A stretch of 41,298 nt of DNA from a bacterium (GCA_016781505.1 JADDQF010000036.1:1-41298), one strand, 5' to 3'; positions 26,087 to 36,143 are shown, counted from the stretch's first letter. Notes: generated by a model from the letters alone, not told the origin. Numbers and translations: made by a program.

Positions 26087-27136
26087 TTAGGTAGGAGTGA
26101 TCGTCCCCGTGCTTTGCTCCGCTGCCAACCGATCGCGCACTTCGGCCACGATTGCAAACGAATGGAGGCGAGCGGCATGGTCGTAGATTTGCGCCGTAAC
26201 CATCAGCTCATCTGCATTGGTCTGGGCGATAAACGCCTCCAAGCCGCGCTGCACTGTGTCGCGCGCGCCCACGACCGTATATCGCAGAGCGTGCTCCACG
26301 CCCGCTTTTTCCGTGGCCGACCAGTAGCCCTCCAAGGTGTCTACCGGTGGCTGGAGCGGACCCGGTCGACCGCGCCGCAGATTAACAAACTGCTGTTGCA
26401 GCGATGTCAGCAGGCGCTGCGCTTCCGCTTCGGTGTCCGCGGCAACGACGTTGATGCCGAGCATGACGTAGGGCCGCGCCAATCTCTCAGATGGCTGGAA
26501 CCGGCTGCGGTACAGCTGCAGCGCCGCTTGGAGGTAATCGGGCGCGAAGTGCGAGGCGAAAGCAAACGGTAGGCCCAGCTCCGCCGCCAGCTGTGCGCTG
26601 AATAAGCTGGAGCCCAGCAGCCACAACGGCACGTTCAGGCCAGCGCCCGGCACTGCCCGAATCGCCTGACCCGGTTGGACGGGACGAAAGTACGCTTGGA
26701 GCTCCAGCACATCTTCAGGAAACGAGTCGCCTTTGCCGATCTGGTCCCGTCGCAGCGCTCTGGCTGTGAGCAGATCGGTGCCCGGCGCGCGGCCCAAGCC
26801 AAGGTCGATCCGCCCCGGATACAACGATTCAAGCGTTCCGAACTGCTCGGCGATAATTAGAGGCGCGTGGTTAGGCAGCATGATGCCACCAGCACCCACC
26901 CGGATCGTTGTGGTGCCGCTCGCGACATAGCCGATCACCACCGCCGTGGCCGCGCTCGCTACGCCCGGCATGTTGTGGTGCTCGGCCAGCCAATAGCGAT
27001 TGTAGCCCCAGCGTTCCGCGTGACGGGCTAAATCCAGGGTATTCCGAAATGCCTGGGCGGCGTCGCTACCGGCCGGGATCGGCGCAAGATCGAGCACGGA
27101 GAAACGGACCGGTTCATGCTTGGTAATGTGCAGCAT
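26087..27136 (-). CDS. LLM-class flavin-dependent oxidoreductase (luciferase-like)
   Basis: This is a flavin-dependent monooxygenase-fold protein of 349 residues, cytoplasmic. The N-terminal block [44 protein letters not shown] is that of the MsnO8/YhbW-like branch of the bacterial luciferase family. [46 protein letters not shown] follows, as in almost all of them. [23 protein letters not shown] and, near the end, [14 protein letters not shown] also fit. The natural substrate is unknown. The ribosome binding site is weak (AGGA about nine bases before the ATG). It lies 160 bp downstream of the ABC exporter pair on the same strand, so read-through from that operon is possible. Confidence 0.9.
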   Translation of the reverse strand: MLHITKHEPVRFSVLDLAPIPAGSDAAQAFRNTLDLARHAERWGYNRYWLAEHHNMPGVASAATAVVIGYVASGTTTIRVGAGGIMLPNHAPLIIAEQFGTLESLYPGRIDLGLGRAPGTDLLTARALRRDQIGKGDSFPEDVLELQAYFRPVQPGQAIRAVPGAGLNVPLWLLGSSLFSAQLAAELGLPFAFASHFAPDYLQAALQLYRSRFQPSERLARPYVMLGINVVAADTEAEAQRLLTSLQQQFVNLRRGRPGPLQPPVDTLEGYWSATEKAGVEHALRYTVVGARDTVQRGLEAFIAQTNADELMVTAQIYDHAARLHSFAIVAEVRDRLAAEQSTGTITPT

Positions 27137-27295
27137 ACTGGTGTTCCTGTATGTGTTGGCAACGTATTTCGCTATATCCTTGTGCGCCGACAGGCCGGCG
27201 GTTCAGCGGTGTCCCCCGATCATTTCCCTTCCTACAGCCTTAAGCAACTCGCCAAAAACGAAAAGGTCTGTTTCTGTTAATGATGCCCTAAGACT

Positions 27296-29158
27296 TCATG
27301 TTCCCCGCCCGGCTGATACTCGTTGATGCTGATGCAGTCGCGCATAATAGCCACCCTGTTGCAGCAATGTTGCGTGCGTTCCATCTTCCACAATCTTACC
27401 CCGATGCATCACAATAATCCGGTCGGCGTCGCGGATTGTGCTCAGTCGATGCGCAATCACCACGCTGGTTCGAGTGCGCAGGATCCGCTGCAGCGCGTCC
27501 TGGATCAGCGCTTCAGTCGCCGTATCAATGCTGCTGGTCGCCTCATCCAGCACCAGCACACCCTCCGGGCTCAGCGCGATCGCGCGCGCCAGCGCCAACA
27601 ATTGCCGCTGCCCGATCGATAAATTGGTCCCCCCGGGCTGTACCTGATACTCATATCCGCCCGGCAGCTGCTCGATAAAGCGGGCCGCGTTGGAAACTTC
27701 GGCAGCATGGCGAACGTCAGCCGCGCTGATATCATGACGGTAAAGCCGAATATTGGACGCAATTGTGCCCGCTAAGCAAACAGGATCTTGCGGCACAACC
27801 GCCACTGCCCGGCGCAGCGCTCCAAGACTCATCCGCTTGATGTCCAGCCCATCCAGCAGCACTTGCCCTTGCTGCGGATCGTACAGCCGCGCCAGTAGCC
27901 CGACTAAGCTCGATTTACCGGCGCCGGTAGCTCCCACAATCGCAACGGTTTGTCCCGCCGGAATGGTCAGCGATACATCCCGCAGCACCGGTTCGTCCGG
28001 CACGTACGCAAAGCTGACGTTTCGCAGCTCGATCGCGCCATGGCAGCGCGGCAGCTCAAGCGGCTGCCCAGGATTGCGAATACTGGGCTCGGATTGCAGC
28101 ATCCGCTGCACGCGCTCGGCCGCGCCCAACCCAATCTGCACCGAGTTGTACTCTTCCGACAAGCGCAGCACCGGCTGAAAAGCGCGCTCTGTGTATTGCA
28201 CAAATGCCACCAGTGTGCCGAGCGTAGCCCACCCTGCCAGCACGCCTTGCCCCCCGCCATACAGCACCGCGGCGACGCCAAAGGCGGCTAACACTTCCTG
28301 CACTGCCAGAAAAAGGGCGCTGTGGCGGCGTAGCGCAAGCAGCGCCTGGCGATAACCCATATTGTAGCCGTCAAACTCGTGGGCACTCGCCGCCTGACGA
28401 CCAAACAGCTGGACCAGTGTCATGCCGTGCAGCTGTTCGTTGAAAAATCCGCTTGTTCGGGCGAGGGCGGTCCGCTCGCCGGTGGACGAGCCCCGGATAC
28501 GCCGCCGAAAGTAGCGTGTAACAAACATCAGCACCGGCAGCACGGCTAGCGCCAGCAGCGCTAGCCGCCAGTTCACCGCGAACATCACCCCCACAATCGC
28601 GATGAATGTGACGCTTTCGGTCAAAATAATGACCACACTGCTGGATAACAGTTGGTTGAGCGCGTCAATGTCGCTCGTAAGCCGCGTCACCAGATCGCCC
28701 GTCGGCAGACGGCCGAAAAAGTCTTGGCCCTGCCGCAGAATATGCTCAAACAAGCGTACGCGCAGATCGGCCAAACCTCGCTGGCCAGCCTGTTGCAAAA
28801 AAAAGGTCTGCACATATTGCAACACGAAAGCGCCCACCGCAGCGCCGCCATACAACAGCGCAAGTGGCAAAACTCCCTCGGCGTCACCGGTCGCAATCGG
28901 TCCGTCAATCGCCCGCTGCAGCAGATACGGCGGCACGACGTTAAGCACCGCCGTACCAAGCAGCATCAGCAGCGCCAGCAGCAGCGGCTTCCAATGGGGC
29001 CGCATCGTCGTCGCCATTAACCCAAACAGAGCGGCATCCTGATTGATCAATGCATTGCCGTGCGCTGAACCGGGTGTCCTCGACCGCCCTTCCATGGACG
29101 ACGATCCGTTGCCGCCGGATCGTTCACTCTGCGCCGTTGCTGGTGGTCGCTCACTCAT
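27296..29158 (-). CDS. ABC exporter half-transporter B (canonical Walker B, altered signature)
   Basis: This is a fused membrane and ATPase half of a heterodimeric multidrug/lipid-type exporter. The ATG at 29158 (GGAG ten bases upstream, 22 bp after the partner gene) gives 620 residues; the longer ORF to 29326 overlaps the partner and is unlikely. A polar, probably disordered N-terminus (about 1-45) precedes six membrane helices (about 55-340). The nucleotide-binding domain has Walker A GATGAGKSS, Q-loop VVPQDP, Walker B VLVLDEATSS with the catalytic Glu, and switch His in IAHRLST. The ABC signature is LSIGQ rather than LSGGQ. That change complements the degenerate partner, as described for heterodimers such as TM287/288. 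Confidence 0.92.
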   Translation of the reverse strand: MSERPPATAQSERSGGNGSSSMEGRSRTPGSAHGNALINQDAALFGLMATTMRPHWKPLLLALLMLLGTAVLNVVPPYLLQRAIDGPIATGDAEGVLPLALLYGGAAVGAFVLQYVQTFFLQQAGQRGLADLRVRLFEHILRQGQDFFGRLPTGDLVTRLTSDIDALNQLLSSSVVIILTESVTFIAIVGVMFAVNWRLALLALAVLPVLMFVTRYFRRRIRGSSTGERTALARTSGFFNEQLHGMTLVQLFGRQAASAHEFDGYNMGYRQALLALRRHSALFLAVQEVLAAFGVAAVLYGGGQGVLAGWATLGTLVAFVQYTERAFQPVLRLSEEYNSVQIGLGAAERVQRMLQSEPSIRNPGQPLELPRCHGAIELRNVSFAYVPDEPVLRDVSLTIPAGQTVAIVGATGAGKSSLVGLLARLYDPQQGQVLLDGLDIKRMSLGALRRAVAVVPQDPVCLAGTIASNIRLYRHDISAADVRHAAEVSNAARFIEQLPGGYEYQVQPGGTNLSIGQRQLLALARAIALSPEGVLVLDEATSSIDTATEALIQDALQRILRTRTSVVIAHRLSTIRDADRIIVMHRGKIVEDGTHATLLQQGGYYARLHQHQRVSAGRGT

Positions 29159-29180
29159 GCGCTTGCTTCTCCGGCTGTGC

Positions 29181-30926
29181 TCATTCTGGTTCGTCGTCCG
29201 TCTCGGCTTGCTGCAGCTCACGGCGATACATCGCGGCATACTGTCCCTGCTGGGCCAGTAACTCGCGATGTGTGCCCCGCTCCACGATCCGTCCGTCTTC
29301 CAACACAATGATCTGATCCGCTTCACGCACAGCAGCCAAGCGCTGACTGACGATCAGCGTGGTGCGTTGTTGCCGTGCGCTGCCTAGTTCGGCCACGATC
29401 TCAGCTGCCGTTTGCGTATCGACGCTGGCGAGCGCATCGTCCAGCAGCAAAATCTGCGGATCGCGGACAAGCGCACGCGCAATCGCAGTGCGTTGCTTTT
29501 GTCCACCCGACAGCGAGGCTCCGCGCTCGCCAACCAGCGTGGCTAATCCTTGCGGCAGTTGCACAAGGTCATTACTCAGTCGCGCAGCCTTGATCGCGCG
29601 CAAAACATAGTCATCCGGCACGTTAGCCAGGCCAAACGTAATATTGTCCCGCAGGGGCATGCTGAAGAGCAGCGTTTCCTGCGGCACCAGCGCAATCGCT
29701 CGACGTAGATGCTGGAGCTTGTATTGCCGCGCGTCCACGCCATCCACAAAGATCTGGCCCGCGTCGGGATCACGGATTCGACCGATCAAACTAAGCAATG
29801 TGCTTTTGCCCGAGCCAGTCGCACCCACAATCCCCAATGTTGTGCCAGCAGGGATATCAACCGAAATATCCTGCAAAATCCAGCGATTTTGGGAGCGCAC
29901 GCCCACACGCTCTAAACGCAGCTGGCCACGGATCGGGACCGCAATCGCTCCGGGCGCATCCGCGATCTCCGGCTGACGCAGCAACACTTCGCCGATCCGT
30001 CCAGCCGCTGCGCTCCCCTGTTGCAGCCGCTCCAGCGCACGGCTAAGCTGAACGGCAGCGTTGCTCAACAAACCAAGATACACGATGAATTGCACGTACT
30101 GACCGATCGACAAGCTGCCCCGAATAATCATGATGCCGCCAAGGCCAAGGATTATCGCACGTGCAAGCATGACCACCAAGCTGGGCAAGGGTGTGATCGC
30201 GCTGGAGCGGAGCACAAAGGCTAGGTTTTGCCGCGCATACTGCTCGTTGAGCTGTCGGAACGCATGCACCACTGCCTGCTCTTGGCTGTAGGCGGTCAGC
30301 ATACGTACGGCGCTCAGATGCTCCTGTGCAAACGCCGAAACCAGCGCCAGATTGTGCTGCACACGGTCGAACGCGCGCTCCACGATGCGTCCCAGCCCAA
30401 CTTGCACGCCGATACTGACCGCCAGCATCACCACCACGATCGACGCCAGAAGTGGACTCGTCAGCGCCATCAGCGCACAGCCGATGCCCAGCAGAAAGAG
30501 CGCATGCACGGACATCTGGAAGCCTGCGCTATAAAAGCGCCAGATGTAGATAAAATCGCTGGTGGCGCGTGACAGCAGATCGCCGGTGCCGTATTGTTGG
30601 AGCGCACGCTGATCAAGTGCCAGAATTGTGTTGAATAAATCCTGGCTCATCTGGTACGAGACGCCCACGGCAATCTGCCCGCTCAACATGCGCAGCTGGT
30701 AGCGGAAAAAGGCCAGCGTGCCTGCCAGCCCAATCAGGCCCAGGGCATACAGCCCAAGCAGCGGCACCCGCACGCCTGCTAGCAGCTCGTCCACAGCCCA
30801 GCCCAGCAGCGTGGGACTGAACGCGCTTGCTCCAGCGCCGATCAGGCCATACAGCAGGCCAAGCAGCAGCAAGCCGCGGTAACGTCGCATGTATGGCAGC
30901 AGGAAACGTAGCCCCGTATCGCGCAA
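29181..30926 (-). CDS. ABC exporter half-transporter A (degenerate Walker B and switch)
   Basis: This is the partner of the gene downstream, 581 residues with six membrane helices (about 15-300) and a nucleotide-binding domain. It starts with TTG at 30926, which directly follows an in-frame TGA, with AAAGGA seven bases upstream; the next ATG is residue 13. Walker A (GATGSGKST), Q-loop (LVPQET) and signature (LSGGQKQR) are canonical. Walker B is ILLLDDALAS, with Asp in place of the catalytic Glu, and the switch residue is Gln (IVSQRL) in place of His. This half thus has one non-hydrolysing ATP site, made with the LSIGQ of the partner. The two genes form an operon; transcription diverges from altronate dehydratase. 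Confidence 0.93.
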   Translation of the reverse strand: MRDTGLRFLLPYMRRYRGLLLLGLLYGLIGAGASAFSPTLLGWAVDELLAGVRVPLLGLYALGLIGLAGTLAFFRYQLRMLSGQIAVGVSYQMSQDLFNTILALDQRALQQYGTGDLLSRATSDFIYIWRFYSAGFQMSVHALFLLGIGCALMALTSPLLASIVVVMLAVSIGVQVGLGRIVERAFDRVQHNLALVSAFAQEHLSAVRMLTAYSQEQAVVHAFRQLNEQYARQNLAFVLRSSAITPLPSLVVMLARAIILGLGGIMIIRGSLSIGQYVQFIVYLGLLSNAAVQLSRALERLQQGSAAAGRIGEVLLRQPEIADAPGAIAVPIRGQLRLERVGVRSQNRWILQDISVDIPAGTTLGIVGATGSGKSTLLSLIGRIRDPDAGQIFVDGVDARQYKLQHLRRAIALVPQETLLFSMPLRDNITFGLANVPDDYVLRAIKAARLSNDLVQLPQGLATLVGERGASLSGGQKQRTAIARALVRDPQILLLDDALASVDTQTAAEIVAELGSARQQRTTLIVSQRLAAVREADQIIVLEDGRIVERGTHRELLAQQGQYAAMYRRELQQAETDDEPE

Positions 30927-31162
30927 TCACGTATCCTTTCGGCGAAGACACCACATGTGGACTGGCGTGGGTCAGTCCACTGCCTATATTTTCCCTTACT
31001 GTTAAGATACCATGCCACAGCCGTCCTTCTTACGACTACGCATAGCAATTGCCTGCCATTCCCACCTGCATTATGGCCGATCTGGCCGGCGTCGGGTATG
31101 ATGGACGCTGATACAGGCTTCTTCATCGCAATAGCTTGGACCGTACTAAGAGGAGAGCAGAT

Positions 31163-32770
31163 ATGAGTCCCGACGCAATTTCGTTCGTCGATGTAGCCCA
31201 ACGGCGCGCAGTCCGCCTCGGCGAGGTTGCACTTCGCCTCCATCCGGAGGATGACGTGGCGATCATGAAAACGCATGTCCCCCCAGGCACTCGCGTGCAG
31301 CTGGATTCTAAGGACAACGGGCCGGTCCATGTTGTGGTGCACCGGCTCGTTCCCAGCGGCCATAAGCTGGCGCTCCACGATGTTCCGCAGGGGGCGCCGA
31401 TCCGGCGCTATGGTCAAGTCATCGGGTTCGCCTCCCAGCCCATTCCGGCCGGCGAGCACGTCCATTCCCATAACCTCGGCGTCCAGGATTTTGCCCGCGA
31501 CTACGCCTTTGGCGTGGATGTCAAGCCGTTTGCGTATGTTCCCCCGGAGCAGCGCCGTATCTTCCAAGGCTATAAACGGGCAGACGGACGGGTCGGGACG
31601 CGCAACTACATTGCCGTGATCGCGTCGGTGAACTGTTCATCCCACGCCAGTCGCGAGATTGCCCATGCCTTTTCGCCGGAGCGCCTGGCGCCGTATCCCA
31701 ACGTCGATGGCGTGATTGCGCTTACCCATTTGTCGGGCTGTGCCAATCGCATCAATGGAGCCGACTATGTCCTGCTGCAGCGTACACTGGCGGGCATGGC
31801 GCAGCATCCCAACATCGGCGCATACATCATCGTAGGGCTGGGCTGTGAAACAAATCAGATCGCGGACATGATCCAAAACTACAACCTGCACACGCCGGCT
31901 GGAGAGGCGCCACAAGCCCCGCCACATCTGGTGATTCAAGGCGAAGGCGGTCTGCGTAAAACGATCGCCGCCGGCATAGCCGCGATCGAAGCATTGCTGC
32001 CGGTCGTCAACGAGATGCACCGAACGCCGCAGCCGCTCTCGGAGCTTATGCTGGCGCTGCAGTGTGGCGGCAGTGATGGCTGGTCGGGGGTGACTGCCAA
32101 CCCGCTGCTGGGCATGGTGGCGGATGAAGTGGTGCGCCAAGGCGGCACGGCGGTGTTGGCGGAAACACCCGAGATTTATGGCGCGGAGCATCTGCTTACT
32201 CGGCGGGCGATCAGTCCCGAGGTCGGCCAAAAACTGCTCGCCCAGGTGCGCTGGTGGGAAGCGCACGCCCGCAGCCATGGCATGGAGATCGACAATAATC
32301 CGAGCCCCGGCAACAAGGCGGGCGGTCTGACCACGATTTATGAAAAGTCGCTGGGAGCCGTGGCCAAAGGCGGCACCTCGCCGTTGATGGGCGTGTACGA
32401 TTACGCGGAGCAGGTAACAAGCACAGGGTTTGCCTTTATGGACTCGCCGGGCTACGATCCGGTTTCGGTGACGGGTCAAGTTGCCGGCGGCTGCAACCTT
32501 GTGCTCTTCACGACCGGCCGAGGCTCGGTCTTTGGGTTCAAGCCAGCGCCAAGCATTAAGCTCAGCACAAACTCTGCTACCTATAAGCAGATGATCGACG
32601 ACATGGATGTTAATGCCGGCCAAATCTTGGAGGGCGTTCCGATGCAGGCGGTCGCCGCCGAGCTGTTAGACCTCGTGGTGGCTGTGGCCTCAGGGCAGCC
32701 ATCCAAAAGCGAGGCCCAGGGGGTGGGCGAGGCCGAGTTCAATCCGTGGAATTTGGGCGGGACATTGTAG
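31163..32770 (+). CDS. uxaA: Altronate dehydratase (UxaA family)
   Basis: UxaA dehydrates D-altronate to 2-keto-3-deoxygluconate in galacturonate catabolism; the Fe-dependent GarD/UxaA family also includes galactarate dehydratase. The ATG at 31163 has GAGGAG seven bases upstream and gives 535 residues. An N-terminal SAF-type domain (about 1-95, with GHKLALHDVPQGAPIRRYGQVIG) is followed by the large domain: YKRADGRVGTRNYIAVIASVNCSSH, LTHLSGCA, GLGCETNQ, LALQCGGSDGWSGVTANPLLG, EIYGAEHLL and TTGRGSVFGFKPAPSIKLSTN. Full length suggests an active enzyme. No uxaB, uxaC or hexuronate transporter lies next to it, so the pathway is elsewhere or the substrate differs. Confidence 0.93.
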   Translation: MSPDAISFVDVAQRRAVRLGEVALRLHPEDDVAIMKTHVPPGTRVQLDSKDNGPVHVVVHRLVPSGHKLALHDVPQGAPIRRYGQVIGFASQPIPAGEHVHSHNLGVQDFARDYAFGVDVKPFAYVPPEQRRIFQGYKRADGRVGTRNYIAVIASVNCSSHASREIAHAFSPERLAPYPNVDGVIALTHLSGCANRINGADYVLLQRTLAGMAQHPNIGAYIIVGLGCETNQIADMIQNYNLHTPAGEAPQAPPHLVIQGEGGLRKTIAAGIAAIEALLPVVNEMHRTPQPLSELMLALQCGGSDGWSGVTANPLLGMVADEVVRQGGTAVLAETPEIYGAEHLLTRRAISPEVGQKLLAQVRWWEAHARSHGMEIDNNPSPGNKAGGLTTIYEKSLGAVAKGGTSPLMGVYDYAEQVTSTGFAFMDSPGYDPVSVTGQVAGGCNLVLFTTGRGSVFGFKPAPSIKLSTNSATYKQMIDDMDVNAGQILEGVPMQAVAAELLDLVVAVASGQPSKSEAQGVGEAEFNPWNLGGTL

Positions 32771-32984
32771 CGGAGCCAGCTCGGTGTCAACATGCCGCTG
32801 CCTTAGCCTGGGATGATCATACACGGGATCCAGCCGGATCCACAGGGCATAGCGTTTCTGCGGTGCATGGAGGCAGAACAGTTGTATCATTCAATCAGGT
32901 AGTTGATCGGGAAGCGCATTGCCCTGCGGTCTACGGCCGCATATCATGGACGGCCCCGGTTGCTACGACGTATAAGGCGACGCT

Positions 32985-34568
32985 ATGACTAAACAATCGA
33001 TGCGGCGAATTGTGCTGCTCGCCCTTGCAATGCTTGGCTTCAGCGGCTGTGCGGCAGTCCTGCCCGTAAACGCGCCGGAAGCGAGCCAGATCGCCCAAAG
33101 CACGGTGGTACAACCGTCTCCGACGACCAGTCCCACCCTACCACCAATGGAGGAAATGGCGACTGTGACGCCAACCGCGGCAGCACCAACCGCAGCCGGC
33201 ACCTCGGTCCCGCCCGAAATCACAGCGGAGCCGGACAATACAGTGGCGCAGGACAGTCTAGGCGACGACTACTACCCCGAGCTGGGCAACGGCGGCTATG
33301 ACGCGCTGCACTACACCCTTGATTTGGACGTGGACGTTGCCGACAATACGATCTCGGGTACCCTGACGATGCAGGCGCGTGCCACGTCTGATCTGTCCGA
33401 TTTCAACCTTGATTTTCTGGGTTTGGAGATTAGCGAAATTCAGGTGGGCGACCAAGCAGCAACCTTTGCCCGCGCCGGACGGGAGCTCACCATTACGCCG
33501 TCCCGTCCGCTGGCCAACGGCGACGAATTCGAGGTAGCGGTCACTTATGCAGGGCAGCCGCGGCCCATCGTGCCCGAAGCCGTACCGCTCCGCATGGGCT
33601 GGAACCGCTACCCCGGCGGGGTGTATGTGGTGAGCGAACCCGAGGCGGCGGCAACCTGGTATCCCGTGAACGATCATCCCCTGGATAAGGCTACCTATAC
33701 GTTTTTGATCACCGTGCCGGAGCCGCTCGTGGTGGCCACCAATGGGCAGCTGCAAGACACCCTCGACAATGGCACAACCACGACCTACCACTGGGAAACC
33801 CGCGATCCGATGGCGAGTTATCTGGCGACCGTCAATATCGCTGAATTCGTCGCCGACACCGCCACGGGACCTGAAGGCCTGCCTTTGCGCAACTACATTC
33901 CGGCCACGCTTGCGGATCAAGGCCGCCAAACCTTCGCCCCGACCGGCGACATGATCGCGTATTTCAACACCGTGTTTGGGCCGTACCCTTTTGAAGCCTA
34001 TGGCGCGGTCGTAGCCGATGCGGATCTTGGCTTTGCCCTGGAAACACAAACGCTTTCCGTCTTTGGGCGCGATGTTGTGCTGGCGCCGCCTGAGCTCGCC
34101 GAGACGGTGGTCGCCCATGAGCTGGCCCATCAATGGTTTGGCAACAGCGTCAGCGTGGAGGAGTGGCGCGATATCTGGCTTGCCGAAGGCTTTGCTACGT
34201 ATGCCGAGTGGCTGTGGCAAGAACATACGGGCGGGCAAGCTGCGCGTGATGCCGTTATTCGGTCGGCCTACGCACAGTTCGATCCGCAGCTGCCGCCGCC
34301 TGGCACGCCGCCGCCAGATAATCTTTTTAATCAAAGCGTGTATGTGCGGGGCGGCCTCACCCTGCATGCGCTCCGGGTCCGCGTGGGCGACGACGACTTT
34401 TTCGATATTCTGCGGGCCTACTCCCAGCGCTTCCGTTACGGCAATGCCACCACATCCGACTTCGTCGCGCTAGCCGAGCAGGTAGCCGCACAAGATCTCC
34501 AAAGGTTGTTTAACGACTGGCTGTTCGAGCAACCGCTGCCGCCGCTCTCCGAGCTCGACCTGCGCTAA
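32985..34568 (+). CDS. M1-family metallopeptidase, lipoprotein
   Basis: This is a gluzincin aminopeptidase-type protein of 527 residues. The N-terminus is a lipoprotein signal (LLALAMLGFSGCA, Cys22), followed by a Thr/Pro/Ala-rich linker (about 35-85), so the enzyme is tethered outside the membrane. The beta-rich N-terminal domain (about 100-290) includes YHWETRDPMASYLATVNI. The catalytic part shows VVAHELAHQWFGN (His378, Glu379, His382) and the third ligand Glu401 in WLAEGFATYAEW. The substrate-binding GAMEN block is replaced by ADLGFALETQ, and the helical C-terminal domain of full M1 enzymes is cut short, as in the short bacterial M1 group. Probably a secreted peptide scavenger. Confidence 0.92.
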   Translation: MTKQSMRRIVLLALAMLGFSGCAAVLPVNAPEASQIAQSTVVQPSPTTSPTLPPMEEMATVTPTAAAPTAAGTSVPPEITAEPDNTVAQDSLGDDYYPELGNGGYDALHYTLDLDVDVADNTISGTLTMQARATSDLSDFNLDFLGLEISEIQVGDQAATFARAGRELTITPSRPLANGDEFEVAVTYAGQPRPIVPEAVPLRMGWNRYPGGVYVVSEPEAAATWYPVNDHPLDKATYTFLITVPEPLVVATNGQLQDTLDNGTTTTYHWETRDPMASYLATVNIAEFVADTATGPEGLPLRNYIPATLADQGRQTFAPTGDMIAYFNTVFGPYPFEAYGAVVADADLGFALETQTLSVFGRDVVLAPPELAETVVAHELAHQWFGNSVSVEEWRDIWLAEGFATYAEWLWQEHTGGQAARDAVIRSAYAQFDPQLPPPGTPPPDNLFNQSVYVRGGLTLHALRVRVGDDDFFDILRAYSQRFRYGNATTSDFVALAEQVAAQDLQRLFNDWLFEQPLPPLSELDLR

Positions 34569-34586
34569 CGATCATCCCAATGATCG
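34569..34586 (+). terminator. Short hairpin directly after M1 gene
   Basis: CGATCAT-ccca-ATGATCG forms a 7-bp perfect stem beginning at the base after the stop codon. Only TGGTTTGT follows, so terminator strength is doubtful. Confidence 0.35.
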
Positions 34587-34651
34587 CGGCTGGTTTGTCA
34601 TATCTTTAGCCCTGTGTACAGCACATCGCCTGGCCTACGTAACGGTGAGCG

Positions 34652-34825
34652 TTGCAGTGCTCGTACCAAGCTGTCACACCCCAACCAACAGCAACCCAAT
34701 CACTTCATGGTGTTAACGCCGTCGCCGCGCTTGTGCTGACCGTCCTGGTTTTAACACTGCTTATATGCGGTCTCGCGGTCGCCACTGGCTTTTTGGCTGC
34801 ATTTTTGCACGGCTTGTACAGCTAA
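34652..34825 (+). CDS. Possible 57-residue single-TM protein
   Basis: A short plus-strand frame starting with TTG, just after an in-frame TGA, encodes 57 residues. The first 20 are polar; residues about 24-50 form one strongly hydrophobic helix (VAALVLTVLVLTLLICGLAV), ending HGLYS. There is no ATG and only a weak purine run (GGTGAG) upstream. It sits alone in the 436-bp gap between the M1 peptidase and lactate dehydrogenase genes. It may be a small membrane protein or a chance open frame. Confidence 0.25.
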   Translation: MQCSYQAVTPQPTATQSLHGVNAVAALVLTVLVLTLLICGLAVATGFLAAFLHGLYS

Positions 34826-35004
34826 AGGTGGTAGGATAAGCTGGGCAACGAGACCAGATCGGAAACAGATGGCGCTACCAGTCGCGGATGAGACACCACC
34901 AAAGCTGCAAGAGCGGTGCCGTGCATACGTGTCGCTTCAGCACACCGGTGCAAACTGAAGAACCCGATGGTCACCCAGCATTGTCCAAATGAAGGAGAGC
35001 AGCC

Positions 35005-35949
35005 GTGGCGCAAAGTTCGACTCGCAAAGTAGGCATTGTCGGTACTGGCATGGTGGGATCGTCGTTCGCGTACGCGTTGATGCAGCGCAGCATTGCCACC
35101 GAGATTGTTTTGGTGGATGTGGACCGCGAGCGCGCGGAAGGCGAAGCGATGGATCTTAACCATGGTCTGCCTTTCGTCCAGCCGGCGAAAATTACTGCGG
35201 GCGACTACGCAGACTTGGCTGGGGCTGGCGTCGTGGTCATGACTGCCGGTGCGAATCAGCGACCGGGCGAGAACCGCTTAGACCTGCTGCAGCGCAATGC
35301 TGATATCTGCAAGCAAATCGTGCCCAAGATCTTTGAGCACAATCCCGACGGCATCCTGGTGATCGCGTCCAATCCCGTGGATATTTTGACATATATCGCC
35401 ACGGACGTTGCGGGCGTGCCGTGGGGCCGTGTGGTTGGGTCCGGCACAATCCTGGACACAGCCCGGTTCCGTTATCTGCTCGGCTCCTTTTTCGAGGTCG
35501 ATGCGCGCTCGGTCCATGCCTACATCATCGCCGAGCATGGCGATAGTGCAGTACCTGTGTGGAGTTTGGCGAATATAGCGGGCGTGCGGCTGCGCAATTT
35601 TCACACTCCCAGCGGCAGGCAGTGGGAGCAGGCCGCGATGGACCACATCTTCGAGCAAACGCGAACCGCAGCCTACGAAATTGTCAAGCGCAAGCAGGCA
35701 ACGTACTATGCCATCGGCCTGGGCTTGCTCACCCTGGTCGAGGCGATTCTGCGCGATCAACGCACCGTGCTTACGGTCTCGACACCAGTGCGCGGCAACT
35801 ATGGCGTGCAAGGTATCGCCCTCAGCCTACCAACGATTGTGGGCCGTCAGGGCGCGTTGGAAGTACTTGATCTGGAGCTTAGCGTTGAGGAACGAACTGC
35901 CTTTAATGCATCAGCCCAGACGTTGCGCGATAAGCTAGCGCAGCTCTAA
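35005..35949 (+). CDS. ldh: L-lactate dehydrogenase
   Basis: This enzyme interconverts pyruvate and L-lactate with NADH. The protein has 314 residues and a GTG start with AAGGAG eight bases upstream. The Rossmann loop is VGIVGTGMVGSSFAYAL, and the Asp that selects NAD is in IVLVDVDRERAEG. The substrate loop reads GANQRPGENRLDLL; Gln at the discriminating position marks lactate rather than malate dehydrogenase. The Asp-Arg pair is in GSGTILDTARFR and the catalytic His in AEHGDSAVPVWS. The C-terminal helix ends with LRDKLAQL. The gene is isolated. It would recycle NADH under fermentation or use lactate; whether it is activated by fructose 1,6-bisphosphate cannot be read with certainty. Confidence 0.95.
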   Translation: MAQSSTRKVGIVGTGMVGSSFAYALMQRSIATEIVLVDVDRERAEGEAMDLNHGLPFVQPAKITAGDYADLAGAGVVVMTAGANQRPGENRLDLLQRNADICKQIVPKIFEHNPDGILVIASNPVDILTYIATDVAGVPWGRVVGSGTILDTARFRYLLGSFFEVDARSVHAYIIAEHGDSAVPVWSLANIAGVRLRNFHTPSGRQWEQAAMDHIFEQTRTAAYEIVKRKQATYYAIGLGLLTLVEAILRDQRTVLTVSTPVRGNYGVQGIALSLPTIVGRQGALEVLDLELSVEERTAFNASAQTLRDKLAQL

Positions 35950-36110
35950 CACCGGAAACAGGCTGCGGGTGGTTTTACGGTCATGGGGAGTGTGGCCTTG
36001 TGTTGCCACCTTGCTGCAGCGTACGCCCACCGCTCCGCGCCCTGGCAGCACACCCACAACCTGTGCTGTTTGCGTGCCCAGAAGCCCGCAAGAAGCGCTT
36101 GCAAACGTAC

Positions 36111-36143
36111 AAGAGCCGCCTCCTACCATGGAGAGCGGCTCTT
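36111..36143 (+). terminator. Strong hairpin downstream of lactate dehydrogenase
   Basis: AAGAGCCGC (36111-36119) and GCGGCTCTT (36135-36143) are perfect 9-bp arms, extended by CTCC/GGAG across a one-base bulge. It lies 160 bp after the ldh stop in an otherwise gene-free stretch (35950-36313). There is no clean T-run beyond CTT. No ORF in this stretch has a ribosome binding site or family match. Confidence 0.5.

Noticed and set aside
26012-26572. 186-codon plus-strand ORF
   Set aside because: It is antisense to the well-supported LLM-class oxidoreductase and shows no family features.
31637-32623. 328-codon minus-strand ORF inside altronate dehydratase, and the 369-codon one inside the M1 gene (33258-34367)
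   Set aside because: Both are long antisense frames caused by GC-rich codon bias; neither has domain motifs, while the plus-strand genes have full family signatures.
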